This document shows, one piece after another, positions 44,092 through 54,041 of a DNA stretch of 64,000 nt. The stretch's first letter is position 1; every line of letters starts with the position of its first letter. The position numbers and the translations under genes were made by a program. Source of the stretch: Paenisporosarcina sp050269735 (GTDB taxonomy: Bacteria > Bacillota > Bacilli > Bacillales_A > Planococcaceae); the NCBI RefSeq assembly GCF_050269735.1, contig NZ_JBNNIX010000001.1, positions 310,001 to 374,000 of the forward strand, in the 5' to 3' direction. Under the pieces are notes generated by a model. That model searched no databases. It was not told where the DNA came from and worked only from the letters and a program-made list of their open reading frames with translations.

Positions 44092-45330
44092 TTACTCTAC
44101 AGTTCTTAGAGTGACTTGATAATTCTCTTTGATTGGTGACTCAAAGGCCTTTCTCCAAGTTAGCAAGACAATAATAGATGTTACAAACAATAAGGCACTA
44201 AGTGAGATAAAGCAATAAATTATCAAACCCGAAGAGACCATACCAGTAAAGATAGCGACTAGTCCAATTCTTAATAGCAAACCTAAAGAGCGGAATAGGC
44301 TATCCACCCTCCCAATTAATTCATTAGGGACTTCATCCATCAAGAAAGAGTTTCGAGCTACCCTGGCACCACTATTACCAAGCGCAATGAAAAACATAAG
44401 CGCCAGATACAAAGGGACATTTGCTATTAAAATGAAGGAAATGGCAATCGTATAAGTAATTACTGCATAAATAATTGTCTTTCCATCACCCATTTTATTA
44501 GCAATGACTGGAACAGTTATTCCAGCCACGATAGCTCCTAATCCATAGACCATTCCTTGAATTCCATAGACACTCCCAGATGTCTTAAGAATATCGGACA
44601 AATAAACGGGGAATAGGTAATTGGTAATCATTACACCGATAAACGGCATCATCGAACAAAGAAGGAACATGAACATGAGTGGTCGCTTCCTCATATAACT
44701 CAGACCTTCCGTTGCTTTTGAAGGGGCTGTATTTATGGTTGTCTTTTGTTTTTTTCGGGCATACGGAATTTTTATGTAAAAGAGTATGGCCGCGGCAAAA
44801 GATAACACATCGAGCAACAAAATATAGTGTAAATCCCAATGTGTCAATAAAATACTGGCGATAGCCCCTGCAATCATGCTTGATAGTTGCCCCTGAACCT
44901 CCATAATTCCGTTCAAAGATTTATAATGCTCCTTACTGAAAATCTCCTGATTAAGTGCAAACATTGTTGGATAGAAAATCGTGTAATACAGACTGCCAAT
45001 CATATAAATAATCATGTAATGCCATATTTCATAAGACATCCCTAAGAATCCAATCATCGTAAAAACCAGTAAGGAAAGCATGCTCACAATTTTACTCGTG
45101 ATAAGCAGTTTTTTGCGGGAGGTTTTGTCGATAAGATGCCCAATAAAAGGCGTGACCACAAAGCTGATGATGGTCATGGCGATTGTTATGTAACCGAATA
45201 CGGCGTTCCCGTTTTCACTAGAAACCAACAACCAAGGGATGGCAATCATTGTGATTCCCGAGCCAATCGATGAAGCAATATTCGCAAATATAATCAGCCG
45301 GAAACGTGAATCCTGATATAGATTTTTCAT
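44092..45330 (-). CDS. MFS transporter (MFS_3 / DHA3 type)
   Basis: A 412-residue protein with about twelve membrane helices. The N-terminal FRLIIFANIASSIGSGITMI then AIPWLL and the loop GHLIDKTSRKKLLI near 64-77 are typical of MFS_3 exporters such as macrolide efflux-like proteins. A helix-12 KAFESP loop ends the chain. ATG 45330 follows AAAAAGGAGATAAAT. Substrate unknown; drug or metabolite export is inferred from family. Confidence 0.87.
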   Translation of the reverse strand: MKNLYQDSRFRLIIFANIASSIGSGITMIAIPWLLVSSENGNAVFGYITIAMTIISFVVTPFIGHLIDKTSRKKLLITSKIVSMLSLLVFTMIGFLGMSYEIWHYMIIYMIGSLYYTIFYPTMFALNQEIFSKEHYKSLNGIMEVQGQLSSMIAGAIASILLTHWDLHYILLLDVLSFAAAILFYIKIPYARKKQKTTINTAPSKATEGLSYMRKRPLMFMFLLCSMMPFIGVMITNYLFPVYLSDILKTSGSVYGIQGMVYGLGAIVAGITVPVIANKMGDGKTIIYAVITYTIAISFILIANVPLYLALMFFIALGNSGARVARNSFLMDEVPNELIGRVDSLFRSLGLLLRIGLVAIFTGMVSSGLIIYCFISLSALLFVTSIIVLLTWRKAFESPIKENYQVTLRTVE

Positions 45331-45474
45331 TGTATTTATCTCCTTTTTAATTTTGAACTAAGGCTATACATTTACTATAACGCCTGAAGTGTGGAGGGCT
45401 TTCATCCAATGGTGCTTAGTTTTCCTTAGCCAAATGACTGAAGTATTAACAGGATTTGTCAGACAGAAGGTGCA

Positions 45475-45506
45475 TGAAAAAAGCACTTCCTCGTTTAGGA
45501 AGTGCT
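45475..45506 (-). terminator. Terminator of CHY zinc-finger gene
   Basis: AGCACTTCCT pairs with AGGAAGTGCT; the minus strand continues TTTTTTC. Confidence 0.87.
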
Positions 45507-45514
45507 CAACGTTC

Positions 45515-45850
45515 TTACATTTGCGTATGAAAGTAAAGATGCTTATGTAGGCTGCAGCCAGGGTTGAATGCACTGTGGCAAGAAGGACAAGTAGAGTTGC
45601 AAGACAAATATTCATCGATCGTTAATTCATGTCCGCATGCGCCACACAAAATGGCTTTTTCGTCGAATTGATCAATCGGCCAAACTTTAGGAGAGTTGCA
45701 TCCGACTTCTTCATGGCAAGAGAAGCAAGGATAGTAAGTGCTACAACAATAGAACTTAATGGCGATTCGGTCAATTTCAGAGTGGTAATGAGCGCAACGC
45801 GTTTCTTTGTCCACATCGTTTCCTTGTACTTGATGTCCATGAATGAGCAT
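45515..45850 (-). CDS. CHY zinc-finger protein
   Basis: A 111-residue Cys/His-rich protein. It carries the CHY finger order: RCAHYHSEIDRIAIKFYCC near 18, YPCFSCHEEVG near 41 and CGACGHELTIDEYL then CPSCHSAFNPGC near 70-98, enough ligands for three zinc ions. Bacterial CHY proteins are poorly studied; eukaryotic members include Hot13/Tim-assembly and Pirh2. ATG 45850 follows AAAGGAGAT. Monocistronic. Confidence 0.88.
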   Translation of the reverse strand: MLIHGHQVQGNDVDKETRCAHYHSEIDRIAIKFYCCSTYYPCFSCHEEVGCNSPKVWPIDQFDEKAILCGACGHELTIDEYLSCNSTCPSCHSAFNPGCSLHKHLYFHTQM

Positions 45851-45970
45851 TTGGTAATCTCCTTTTGAGGGCTGTTGAAGTCATTTAATCATAATACTTG
45901 AAGGAAGTCATGCAATCAAAGGTACTTTTCCCTTGTCACACCTCTCGGATTTTCTGATTGTACCCGAATT

Positions 45971-46061
45971 CCTACGTGAACGGCGATAATTCCTAAGTGA
46001 ACCTCCAAATTTCCTACGTCAACGCCTAAAATTCCTACGTCACCCCCCATTTTTCCAACTG
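45971..46061 (-). repeat. 21-bp degenerate tandem repeat (ACGTAGGAATTAT type), copy 3
   Basis: On the plus strand CCTACGTG, CCTAAGTG, CCTACGTC, CCTACGTC and CCAACTG start at 45971, 45992, 46013, 46034 and 46055. It is the same family as 19404 and 34460. It is followed by ACTGAGCGACCGCTCAGC, a hairpin-like trailer also present at the end of the 47924 array. Confidence 0.85.
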
Positions 46062-46121
46062 AGCGACCGCTCAGCGCTCCTGGCATCACTTCTTTCACAG
46101 AAACACCCACCAAGCAATGGC

Positions 46122-47806
46122 GAGGCCACTGAAAAAGTCCATTGATTCAAGAAAGCATCCTTTCCTCCATTTATTTGAGGAAAGGGTGCTTTTTTCATCG
46201 TATAATAAGGGTATCAATTTTAAGTGGGTGTTTACGATGATTCCAAATCAACAGTCTATGAATTTAAGTCCCTTTATGGCGATTTATGATTTAGTCGTGC
46301 CAAAAGATAATATGCTACGAAAAATTAATGATCTCATCGATTTTTCATTTGTATACGATGAACTTAAGGACAAATACTGCCATGATAACGGAAGAAATGC
46401 GATTCACCCTATCCGCATGTTCAAATATTTATTATTAAAATCTATTTTCGACCTATCAGATGTAGATATTGTTGAGCGTTCAAAGTATGATATGTCGTTT
46501 AAATATTTTCTGGATATGGCACCCGAAGACCCTGTTATGGATCCTAGCTCTTTAACTAAGTTCCGCAGACTCCGATTAAAAGATGTCGGTCTTTTAGATT
46601 TACTCATCAATAAAACCGTTGATGTTGCGATTGAAAAAGAAATCATTAAAAGTAACGCCATCATCGTCGATGCTACTCACACGAAAGCACGCTATAATCA
46701 AAAATCTCCAAAAGAAATATTAATGGAACGTTCGAAACTACTTCGAAAAACAATCTATCAGGTAGATGAAAGTATAAAGGCTAAATTTCCACTCAAAACT
46801 AAAACAGATGTACTAGAAGATGAACTTGATTATTGTCAGAAGTTATTGGATGTCATTGATAAGGAAGAGGTCATTCGTGAGTATCCAAAAGTAAAAGAAA
46901 AGCTGAACCTATTAAAAGAAACACTAGAAGACCATCAGGAACAGCTTCAACTATCTAATGATCCAGATGCTCGTGTTGGACATAAAACAGCGGACTCTTC
47001 ATTCTTCGGTTATAAAACACATCTCGCGATGAGCGAGGAAAGAATTATTACAGCTGCAGTCATTACGACAGGTGAGAAAAATGATGGAAAGCAACTCGAT
47101 ACGCTTATTGAGAAAAGCTTAAACACAGGAATGAAAGTTGAAACAATTATTGGTGACGCAGCCTATTCCGAAAAAGGAAATATTGAATATACGAGTGAAA
47201 AAGAAATGAAATTGGTCGCAAAATTGAACCCTTCCGTTACACAAGGTTTCCGAAAAAAAGAAGATGAATTTGAGTTCAATAAAGACGCAGGCATGTATGT
47301 TTGTCCGGCAGGACATATGGCAATCAAGAAAACACACAGTAAGAGAAAAGGTGAAACTAAAAATCCACGCACGCAATACTTCTTTGATGTTGCAAAATGT
47401 AAACACTGCCCTTTTAGAGATGGATGTTATAAAGACGGCGCCAAAAGTAAGTCGTATACTGTCACGATAAAATCAAATGAACACAAGGGACAGGCTCAAT
47501 TTCAGGAAAGCGATTTTTTCAAAGAGAAGTCAAAAGAGCGATATAAAATTGAAGCTAAAAATAGTGAATTAAAACACAGACACGGGTATGATGTTGCATC
47601 TTCATCGGGTCTAATAGGCATGCAAATGCAAGGGGCTATGGCGATATTTGCAGTTAATCTAAAACGAATACTAAAATTATTGGAGTAAAATACAGTCCAA
47701 GGGCACCCAGTTTCTAATTCAAAAGACGACTTTAAATTCAAAATCGAATTTAAAGTCGTCTTTTTTTATACCGTCTCATTAAAAATGCATGTTTTTCAGT
47801 GGCCTC
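46122..47806 (+). mobile_element. IS1182-family insertion sequence, complete
   Basis: The 1685-bp element is bounded by GAGGCCACTGAAAAA inverted repeats (left 46122-46136, right 47792-47806). Immediately outside, the 9-bp sequence AGCAATGGC occurs on both sides (46113-46121 and 47807-47815), a target duplication. One transposase gene is intact. A hairpin with T-run lies inside each end (about 46152-46198 and 47720-47766), which would block incoming transcription. It separates two 21-bp arrays of related type. Confidence 0.93.
46237..47688 (+). CDS. IS1182-family transposase
   Basis: A 483-residue DDE transposase. ATG 46237 is chosen because IS1182 proteins begin MIPNQQSMNLSPF then MAIYDLVVP; the longer frame from 46117 runs through the IS end. 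Catalytic acidic residues fall in IIVDATHTKARY near 146, IGDAAYSEKGN near 305 and IEAKNSELKHRHGYD near 437. A Cys cluster (CKHCPFRDGC) near 388 is typical of the family. The reading frame is intact, so the element may be active. Confidence 0.95.
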   Translation: MIPNQQSMNLSPFMAIYDLVVPKDNMLRKINDLIDFSFVYDELKDKYCHDNGRNAIHPIRMFKYLLLKSIFDLSDVDIVERSKYDMSFKYFLDMAPEDPVMDPSSLTKFRRLRLKDVGLLDLLINKTVDVAIEKEIIKSNAIIVDATHTKARYNQKSPKEILMERSKLLRKTIYQVDESIKAKFPLKTKTDVLEDELDYCQKLLDVIDKEEVIREYPKVKEKLNLLKETLEDHQEQLQLSNDPDARVGHKTADSSFFGYKTHLAMSEERIITAAVITTGEKNDGKQLDTLIEKSLNTGMKVETIIGDAAYSEKGNIEYTSEKEMKLVAKLNPSVTQGFRKKEDEFEFNKDAGMYVCPAGHMAIKKTHSKRKGETKNPRTQYFFDVAKCKHCPFRDGCYKDGAKSKSYTVTIKSNEHKGQAQFQESDFFKEKSKERYKIEAKNSELKHRHGYDVASSSGLIGMQMQGAMAIFAVNLKRILKLLE

Positions 47807-47923
47807 AGCAATGGCTGTTGGGGCTATTCGAGTGGGTTTAAAATCTTTAAATGGGGCTGTTCGCTTTGCTCGGCAGCCTTTTCTGTTAAAAAATGAGTCA
47901 CTTTATTTTCGAATATGGTTTTT

Positions 47924-47995
47924 CAGACGTGATACTTCATTCTTCACACGTGAACCTCATTTTTTCACACGTCATCCCCAAAAAGTCAGACTGAG
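47924..47995 (-). repeat. 21-bp degenerate tandem repeat (CACGTGTGAA type)
   Basis: On the plus strand CAGACGTG, CACACGTG, CACACGTC and CAGACTG start at 47924, 47945, 47966 and 47987. The reverse complement CACGTGTGAAAAAATGAGG is a variant of the ACGTAGGAA family. It ends in ACTGAGCAACCGCTCAGC, one base different from the trailer at 46058. Confidence 0.8.
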
Positions 47996-48098
47996 CAACC
48001 GCTCAGCACGCTAATGATGACGCATCTGTCCGCATCAAGCAGGAAAAGACAGGATTCACTGTCGAAATAGAATTAAAGTGGAAATACGAGGTGATGAA

Positions 48099-48965
48099 AT
48101 GAGCTGGATAGAAGCACTGCAACGGTCGATCGATTATTTGGAGAATCATTTGGAATCTGATTTCAAAATGGAGGATGCCGCAGCGGAAGCGAATGTGTCT
48201 GTCTTTCATTTTCAAAGAATTTTCATGGTGCTGACTGACATGAGTGTGATGGAATATGTGCGTCGGCGTCGATTGACGCTCGCTGCGGAGGAGCTTGCTT
48301 TAACGGGTGTGCGAGTAATCGATGTAGCATTCAAATATGGATATGAAACACCAGAATCCTTTGCGAAGGCATTCAAGCGACAGCATGGGATGTCGCCTTC
48401 TGAAGCCCGCTCTTCTAAAAAAGGATTCACTTCCTACAATCGTTTGGTCATCTCTGTACAATTGAAAGGGGCGTTACCGATGAAGGTACGAATTGAAGAA
48501 AAAGAGGCTTTTCAGATTATTGGTGTGAAAAGAGAGTTCTCATGTGAGAATGGAGAAAATACACGTGAGATTCCGAAAATGTGGCAAGAAGCTCATCAAA
48601 ACGGGGTGAATGATGAACTGACGAAATTGAACAACGGTGAAGTGGACGGAATGCTTGGTGTTTGCAAAATGATGGATACAGCTACAAATACTTTAGAGTA
48701 TTGGATTGCCACAGCTTATGAAGGAAATGAAGTACCTGCACGTTATGAACGTTTAGAAATTCCAGCTGCGACATATGCGGTTTTTGAAGTTGTTGGCCCG
48801 ATGCCACAAGCGATTCAATCAATGTGGGAGAAAATCTATAGCGAATGGTTCCCTTCCAGTTCTTATCGACCGAGCGGTTCTGCCGAAATGGAAGTTTACA
48901 CAATCGATGATGCCAGAAAGGCAGATTATTATTCAGAGATCTGGATTCCCGTCGTCAATAAGTAG
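48099..48965 (+). CDS. AraC-family regulator with GyrI-like effector domain
   Basis: A 288-residue regulator. The N-terminal AraC domain (about 8-105) has two helix-turn-helix units: LESDFKMEDAAAEANVSVFH and VRVIDVAFKYGYETPESFAK then AFKRQHGMSPSEAR. The C-terminal GyrI-like/SOUL effector-binding domain spans about 130-288 (VRIEEKEAFQIIGVKREF and PARYERLEIPAATYAVFEV). The family senses drugs or small lipophiles, like Rob/MarA-like or BmrR-like proteins. ATG 48099 follows GAGGTGAT. Confidence 0.93.
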   Translation: MSWIEALQRSIDYLENHLESDFKMEDAAAEANVSVFHFQRIFMVLTDMSVMEYVRRRRLTLAAEELALTGVRVIDVAFKYGYETPESFAKAFKRQHGMSPSEARSSKKGFTSYNRLVISVQLKGALPMKVRIEEKEAFQIIGVKREFSCENGENTREIPKMWQEAHQNGVNDELTKLNNGEVDGMLGVCKMMDTATNTLEYWIATAYEGNEVPARYERLEIPAATYAVFEVVGPMPQAIQSMWEKIYSEWFPSSSYRPSGSAEMEVYTIDDARKADYYSEIWIPVVNK

Positions 48966-49083
48966 AACTGTGACAAATCCTTGAAGGCACTATCAATAAA
49001 ATCATTCGAATAAGACGGTATGACTGTACACCCTACCCTACACCTCTCTATAATGAGGGATGTAGAGAGCAGGAGGGGTTAAA

Positions 49084-49380
49084 ATGTCAGAAAAACCACT
49101 TAAGCGTTTTCGTTTCATGGGATTATTGGAAGGTGGCTCCCTATTAATCTTGTTATTCCTGGCTATGCCATTAAAATATTTCTTTGGAATGCCAGAAGCA
49201 GTGAGAGTTGTTGGGTCCATTCACGGGTTTCTGTTTGTCAGCTACTGCCTGATGATTGCCTATATGACTTTTATCGTGAGATGGCCGTTTATTTATAGTG
49301 TCATCGCTGTGATTGTTGCCTTCATTCCGTTTGGCAATATCCTATTCGATCGTAAGCTTGAAAAATTAGAAACGGTATAA
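49084..49380 (+). CDS. DUF3817 membrane protein
   Basis: A 98-residue protein with three hydrophobic helices. FRFMGLLEGGSLLILLFLAM then PLKYFFGMPEAVRVVGSIHG is the DUF3817 pattern, found alone or as the N terminus of larger transporters. Preceded by GGAGGGG. Function unknown. A terminator follows. Confidence 0.88.
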   Translation: MSEKPLKRFRFMGLLEGGSLLILLFLAMPLKYFFGMPEAVRVVGSIHGFLFVSYCLMIAYMTFIVRWPFIYSVIAVIVAFIPFGNILFDRKLEKLETV

Positions 49381-49416
49381 ACACTGGTAAGATTCATTTC
49401 TTACTGGTGTTTTTTC
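49381..49416 (+). terminator. Terminator after DUF3817 gene
   Basis: ACACTGGTAAGA pairs with TCTTACTGGTGT (two G-T pairs), then T6. Confidence 0.85.
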
Positions 49417-49550
49417 TTTTCAGTTTCGATAGTGTAATGATGTATAATAATACTTATTTTGGAAATCTCTTTGGCTTAAATTATAGATAAGATAAATGTA
49501 GAGTAACTACTGGAATTTATAAACTAAATGCACGATGAAAGGAGCACAAG

Positions 49551-50738
49551 ATGAAATTATTCCATACAGCCGATTGGCATTTAGGAAAGCTTGTACAAGG
49601 CGTTTCAATGACAGATGAGCAACGATTCGTACTTCAGCAATTTACAGAGGCAATTGCCAAAGAAAAACCGGACGCAGTCATCATCGCAGGTGATTTATAT
49701 GACAGAGCAGTACCACCGACGGATGCCGTGAATTTATTGGATGAAGTACTGGAAACGATTGTTTTAAAACTGAAAACACCGGTCATTGCCGTTTCAGGAA
49801 ACCATGACAGTCCAGGTCGATTGAACTTTGGCAGTCGCATGATGAAATCAAACGGATTTTATATTACGGGACAATTAAAAAAAGATTTGGAGCCGATTGT
49901 ACTCCAAGATGCACACGGGGAAGTTCATTTCCATCTGGTTCCTTACGCAGATCCTTCTCAAGTTCGTCATGTATTGGATGATGCAGAAGTACGCACACAT
50001 GACGATGCCATGAAGAAAATGGTCGCTCATATTGAGTCCACAATGGATCCATCAAAACGACATGTCCTTGTTGGACACGCTTTTGTGACACCACACGGGG
50101 AAGAAGAGGAAAATACTAGTGATTCGGAGCGTCCGCTCGCAATAGGTGGAGCGGAATATGTGAGTGCTTCCCACTTTAAAAAATTCCACTATACAGCCCT
50201 TGGTCACTTGCACCAAGCGCATTTTGTGTTGAACGAAACCATTCGCTATTCCGGTTCACCATTGAAATATTCAATTTCAGAAGAGCACCATAAAAAAGGT
50301 TTCCATATTGTTGAGATGGACGAGCTTGGCAATGTCACGGTTGAAAAACGCCTGCTCACACCGAATCGCGATATCCGCACCGTTGAAGGGAAAATGGAGG
50401 ATATTTTGCAGCATGAGTTCAATGAAGATTACGTGTTTGTGAGATTGCTTGATGAAACGCCTATCCTCTTCCCAATGGAAAAGGTGCGTTCAGTCTATCC
50501 AAATGCCATGCATGTGGAACGCAAAGTAGTGTCCGTTTTAAAAGGAAAAGAAGAAAGTACGGTCGGTTCTCGACGTAAAATGGATGACTCGTCCTTGTTT
50601 AACGCTTTTTACGAAGAAGTCAAAGGTGTAAAAGCTTCTGAAGAAACATCCGCGATTTTTAAAGAAGTGTTACAGGAGTTCTTACATGAGCAGCAAGAAC
50701 TCACTGGCCCCGCTAAGAAAGAGGGGGTTAAACATTGA
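49551..50738 (+). CDS. sbcD: Exonuclease SbcCD, subunit D
   Basis: A 395-residue Mre11-like metallophosphoesterase. Metal-binding motifs are TADWHLGK near 6, AGDLYDRA near 46, SGNHDSP near 83, VGHAFV near 172 and ALGHLHQAH near 217. With SbcC it cleaves hairpins and processes DNA ends. ATG 49551 follows GAAAGGAG. The 3' end overlaps the sbcC start by four bases. Confidence 0.96.
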   Translation: MKLFHTADWHLGKLVQGVSMTDEQRFVLQQFTEAIAKEKPDAVIIAGDLYDRAVPPTDAVNLLDEVLETIVLKLKTPVIAVSGNHDSPGRLNFGSRMMKSNGFYITGQLKKDLEPIVLQDAHGEVHFHLVPYADPSQVRHVLDDAEVRTHDDAMKKMVAHIESTMDPSKRHVLVGHAFVTPHGEEEENTSDSERPLAIGGAEYVSASHFKKFHYTALGHLHQAHFVLNETIRYSGSPLKYSISEEHHKKGFHIVEMDELGNVTVEKRLLTPNRDIRTVEGKMEDILQHEFNEDYVFVRLLDETPILFPMEKVRSVYPNAMHVERKVVSVLKGKEESTVGSRRKMDDSSLFNAFYEEVKGVKASEETSAIFKEVLQEFLHEQQELTGPAKKEGVKH

Positions 50739-53700
50739 AGCCGATTACATTGAAAATGACCGCATTTGGTCCTTACAAACAGACAGAAACGATTGATTTC
50801 ACTGAGCTACAGGGCAATCAATTATTTGTGATATCAGGCAGTACTGGTGCTGGGAAAACAACAATTTTCGATGGCATCTGTTTTGCACTTTACGGAGCGG
50901 CAAGTGGGTCGGATCGCAGTGAATCACGGATTATGCGCAGTGATTTTGCAGACGATGCCGTTCACACTGCTGTAGAGCTTGTATTTGAAATCCATCAGAA
51001 GACATATCGAATCCTTCGTCAAATGAGTCATGTGAAAAAAGGGAATAAAAGTGCAACTGGGGAAAAGTATGAGTTCTTTGAAAAGCTTGGAGACCGTGAA
51101 GTGCCCGTTGTGGAACGCCAAATTGTTTCGGAAATCAATGTGAAAGTGGAAGAAATCATTGGACTGTCCCAAAATCAGTTCATCCAAATTGTGATGCTTC
51201 CTCAAGGAGAATTCCGGAAACTGCTGACTTCTGAAACAGAAAACAAAGAGGATATATTACGTAAGATCTTTAAAACTGAGCCTTATAAAATGATCAGTGA
51301 ACGCCTTAAGCAAAAGAAGGCTCATGCTGAAGAAGAATTGAAAATTGCTCAAAGAACGACGAATAGTTACATTCACAATATCGGCTCTTCACTTCCAACG
51401 AGAGAATCGACCATTTTTAACGTATTAGCTCAAGAGCATTACAACATGCATCAAGTCATTTCCGGCTTGGCAGAAGAAGCTTCTTATTATGAAAACAAAA
51501 TTATATTGGATCAGATCAAATACAATGATGCTTATCAGAAACATACGAGCAAGTCCGATGAATTTCATCAAGCCAAGAGTTTGAATGAACGCTTTGAAGA
51601 ATGGGAGACCAAGAAACAGAAGTTACACGTCCTGACCGAACAGTTGCCTCTTTTCGAGGGAAAAGAAAAGCAACTCGAGAAAGCAGAGCGAGCAAGTGTG
51701 ATCGAAGCAATTGAACAGCAGTATGTTGAGCTTCAAAAAGAAGTGCTGGAAAAACAGCAGTTCTTAAACGATGCTATTGCTTCAGAGGAGAAAGCGAAGG
51801 TTCATCTCGAGCAGATGGAATTGAAATACGTTGAAGAAGAGAAGAAGCAGGATCAACGCGAGAAGTTAAGTGAGTCACTCGTTCGATACCATGATATTTT
51901 GCCAGTGGTGCGGGATATGGCAGTAAAAGAAAATGAGTTAAAAGAACTTGAATTGAAGATTATTGGCTTGACTGTAAATGTAAAAAAACTCGCTGAACGG
52001 GCTGTTATTGAAAATGAAATACTTCAATCATTACAGCAAGAAACGGAAAGTCTCGACAATCAGTTGGGTTCATTTGACGATAAACTGCAAAAGTTAAGTG
52101 AATTAAATGATCAATGCCGCGTGTTAAAGGAATACAATGCTATTCAACGAGCCGTCTATAATCAAGAAGCTGTTACGCTCAAACAACAACAAGAATTCAC
52201 TACTGTCCATGATGCTTACTCGGCACTCGAACAGGAATGGTTTGATAATCAGGCACGTGTTCTGGCAGCTCATCTACATGATGGTGAAGCTTGTCCGGTA
52301 TGCGGCAGCGTCGAACACCCTCAGAAGAATGACAAGGACCAGACGCTCTCTCCTTCGAAAGAAGAGTTGGAGCAGTCCAAATACATCTTAAACCAAGTGG
52401 ATAACGACTATCGCGATGCGATGGCAAAACTGAAGGCATACAAGGACCAGCGCGATGATAAAGGTCAAGAAGTTTCGAAGTTTGACATTGAGATCGGTCA
52501 GACTGTTGAAGTTCATAAATCGATGGACGAGGTGCGTCTGAAACTCGATGCAGAAGTCAGTAATATGCGAAAAGATAAAGAAAAACTGCGCATTAAGAAG
52601 CAACAATTCAAAGATCAAACAGTAAAAGTTGAACAGCTTCAGGCAGAAACAGCTGATATTACTGCAACATATCAAGAATTGAATTCAACGTTTGAAAAGT
52701 CTAAAGCTGTTTATGAAGATAAGTTGCAATCAATTCCGAGCGAAGTGCGTGTGTTATCTCAATTAGAGAAGCAGATCCGTGAAACGGAAGACCGTAAACG
52801 CAGGTTAGAAGAGGCTTGGGCAACTGTGCAACAGGAAAGACAGAAAGCAAAAGATCAGTATTCAACAACTGTCCTGACAATTGAGCACATGGAAAAGGCA
52901 GTACTCGAAGTAAAAGCCAAAGAGGAACGGGCTGGCAATTCGTTTAGTACGGCACTCACTTCTTCATCTTTTGAATCGGCAGAAGCATATCAACAAGCGA
53001 AGTTACGAGCTTCAGATAAAGCTTCATTAAAAGAAGAAATCACACATTTCAAGCAAACAAGACACACACTTGACCAACAAGTTACTGAGTTGAGCGCGTT
53101 ACTTCAAAACAAAACGAAAGTCGATTTAGTCGCTTTGCAAAATGACATGATTGCGTTGAAGCAGGTGTATGAGTTCGCGCTTCAAGAAATGAACCAGTCT
53201 GTGGAAACTCAAAAGGCAGCAAGCAAATTGATTGAGAACATCAAGATTTCCCATGAAAAATCCGCATGGAAAGAACAAGAATTCAACCGAATTACGGACT
53301 TGTATGATGTCGTTCGAGGGCAAAACGGAATGAAGATTTCGTTCGAAAGATACTTACAAATCGAGTATTTGGAGCAAATTATCGAGTCTGCCAATGAACG
53401 GTTAAAGCACCTATCGAACGGGCAATTCCACTTGATTCGAAGCGAGAGACAGGAATCGAGAGGGAAACAAAGTGGTTTGGGCTTGGATGTTTATGATGCT
53501 TATACGGGGCAAACTCGAGATGTCAAAACTCTTTCCGGAGGAGAGAAGTTCAATGCGTCGTTGTGCTTGGCACTCGGTATGGCCGATGTCATCCAAAGTT
53601 TCCAAGGAAATGTCTCCATTGATACGATGTTCATAGATGAAGGCTTTGGCTCACTTGACGAAGAGTCATTGAACAAATCGATCGATACGTTAATAGACTT

Positions 53701-53827
53701 ACAAAAATCAGGCCGGATGATCGGCGTCATCTCACATGTCCAAGAGTTGAAAACGGCCATTCCTGCGATTTTGGAAGTGAGAAAATCGAAAGAAGGCTAC
53801 AGTGAAACACGATTTGTCATTAAATGA
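50735..53827 (+). CDS. sbcC: Exonuclease SbcCD, subunit C
   Basis: A 1030-residue Rad50-like SMC ATPase. Walker A GSTGAGKTT lies near 35-43, long antiparallel coiled coils flank the zinc hook CPVCG (Cys520 and Cys523), and the C-terminal lobe has signature LSGGEKFNAS near 933 and Walker B MFIDEGFGSLDEE near 965. The start is TTG 50735 seven bases after GAGGGGG, overlapping the sbcD stop. It bridges DNA ends and drives the SbcD nuclease. Confidence 0.96.
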   Translation: MKPITLKMTAFGPYKQTETIDFTELQGNQLFVISGSTGAGKTTIFDGICFALYGAASGSDRSESRIMRSDFADDAVHTAVELVFEIHQKTYRILRQMSHVKKGNKSATGEKYEFFEKLGDREVPVVERQIVSEINVKVEEIIGLSQNQFIQIVMLPQGEFRKLLTSETENKEDILRKIFKTEPYKMISERLKQKKAHAEEELKIAQRTTNSYIHNIGSSLPTRESTIFNVLAQEHYNMHQVISGLAEEASYYENKIILDQIKYNDAYQKHTSKSDEFHQAKSLNERFEEWETKKQKLHVLTEQLPLFEGKEKQLEKAERASVIEAIEQQYVELQKEVLEKQQFLNDAIASEEKAKVHLEQMELKYVEEEKKQDQREKLSESLVRYHDILPVVRDMAVKENELKELELKIIGLTVNVKKLAERAVIENEILQSLQQETESLDNQLGSFDDKLQKLSELNDQCRVLKEYNAIQRAVYNQEAVTLKQQQEFTTVHDAYSALEQEWFDNQARVLAAHLHDGEACPVCGSVEHPQKNDKDQTLSPSKEELEQSKYILNQVDNDYRDAMAKLKAYKDQRDDKGQEVSKFDIEIGQTVEVHKSMDEVRLKLDAEVSNMRKDKEKLRIKKQQFKDQTVKVEQLQAETADITATYQELNSTFEKSKAVYEDKLQSIPSEVRVLSQLEKQIRETEDRKRRLEEAWATVQQERQKAKDQYSTTVLTIEHMEKAVLEVKAKEERAGNSFSTALTSSSFESAEAYQQAKLRASDKASLKEEITHFKQTRHTLDQQVTELSALLQNKTKVDLVALQNDMIALKQVYEFALQEMNQSVETQKAASKLIENIKISHEKSAWKEQEFNRITDLYDVVRGQNGMKISFERYLQIEYLEQIIESANERLKHLSNGQFHLIRSERQESRGKQSGLGLDVYDAYTGQTRDVKTLSGGEKFNASLCLALGMADVIQSFQGNVSIDTMFIDEGFGSLDEESLNKSIDTLIDLQKSGRMIGVISHVQELKTAIPAILEVRKSKEGYSETRFVIK

Positions 53828-54004
53828 TTAGAATTTTAGTAGAAAAATCACTGATTGATTTTACCCTTTTTTAAGTGTTGAAAATAAGCAATTCTATTTA
53901 ATATAGATTGTTCTTGGAGATACAAATGTCATGTTGGAGAATCGATAAAGAACGAGTGATTATATACAAAAGAGCGGAAAATAATCTTAGATGTCAATAC
54001 ACGC

Positions 54005-54041
54005 AAAAAACCAGTACCTTATTGAGAGGACTGGTTTTTTG
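54005..54041 (+). terminator. Terminator after sbcCD
   Basis: AAAAAACCAGT pairs with ACTGGTTTTTT around a 14-base loop, followed by GTT. It lies 180 bp after sbcC, in an 877-bp gene-free stretch that otherwise holds the repeat at 54390 and no supported gene. Confidence 0.8.

Noticed and set aside
45916..46113. Minus-strand open frame with DVGI/HVGI repeats
   Set aside because: Same artefact over the third ACGTAGG array; it also runs to the IS boundary.
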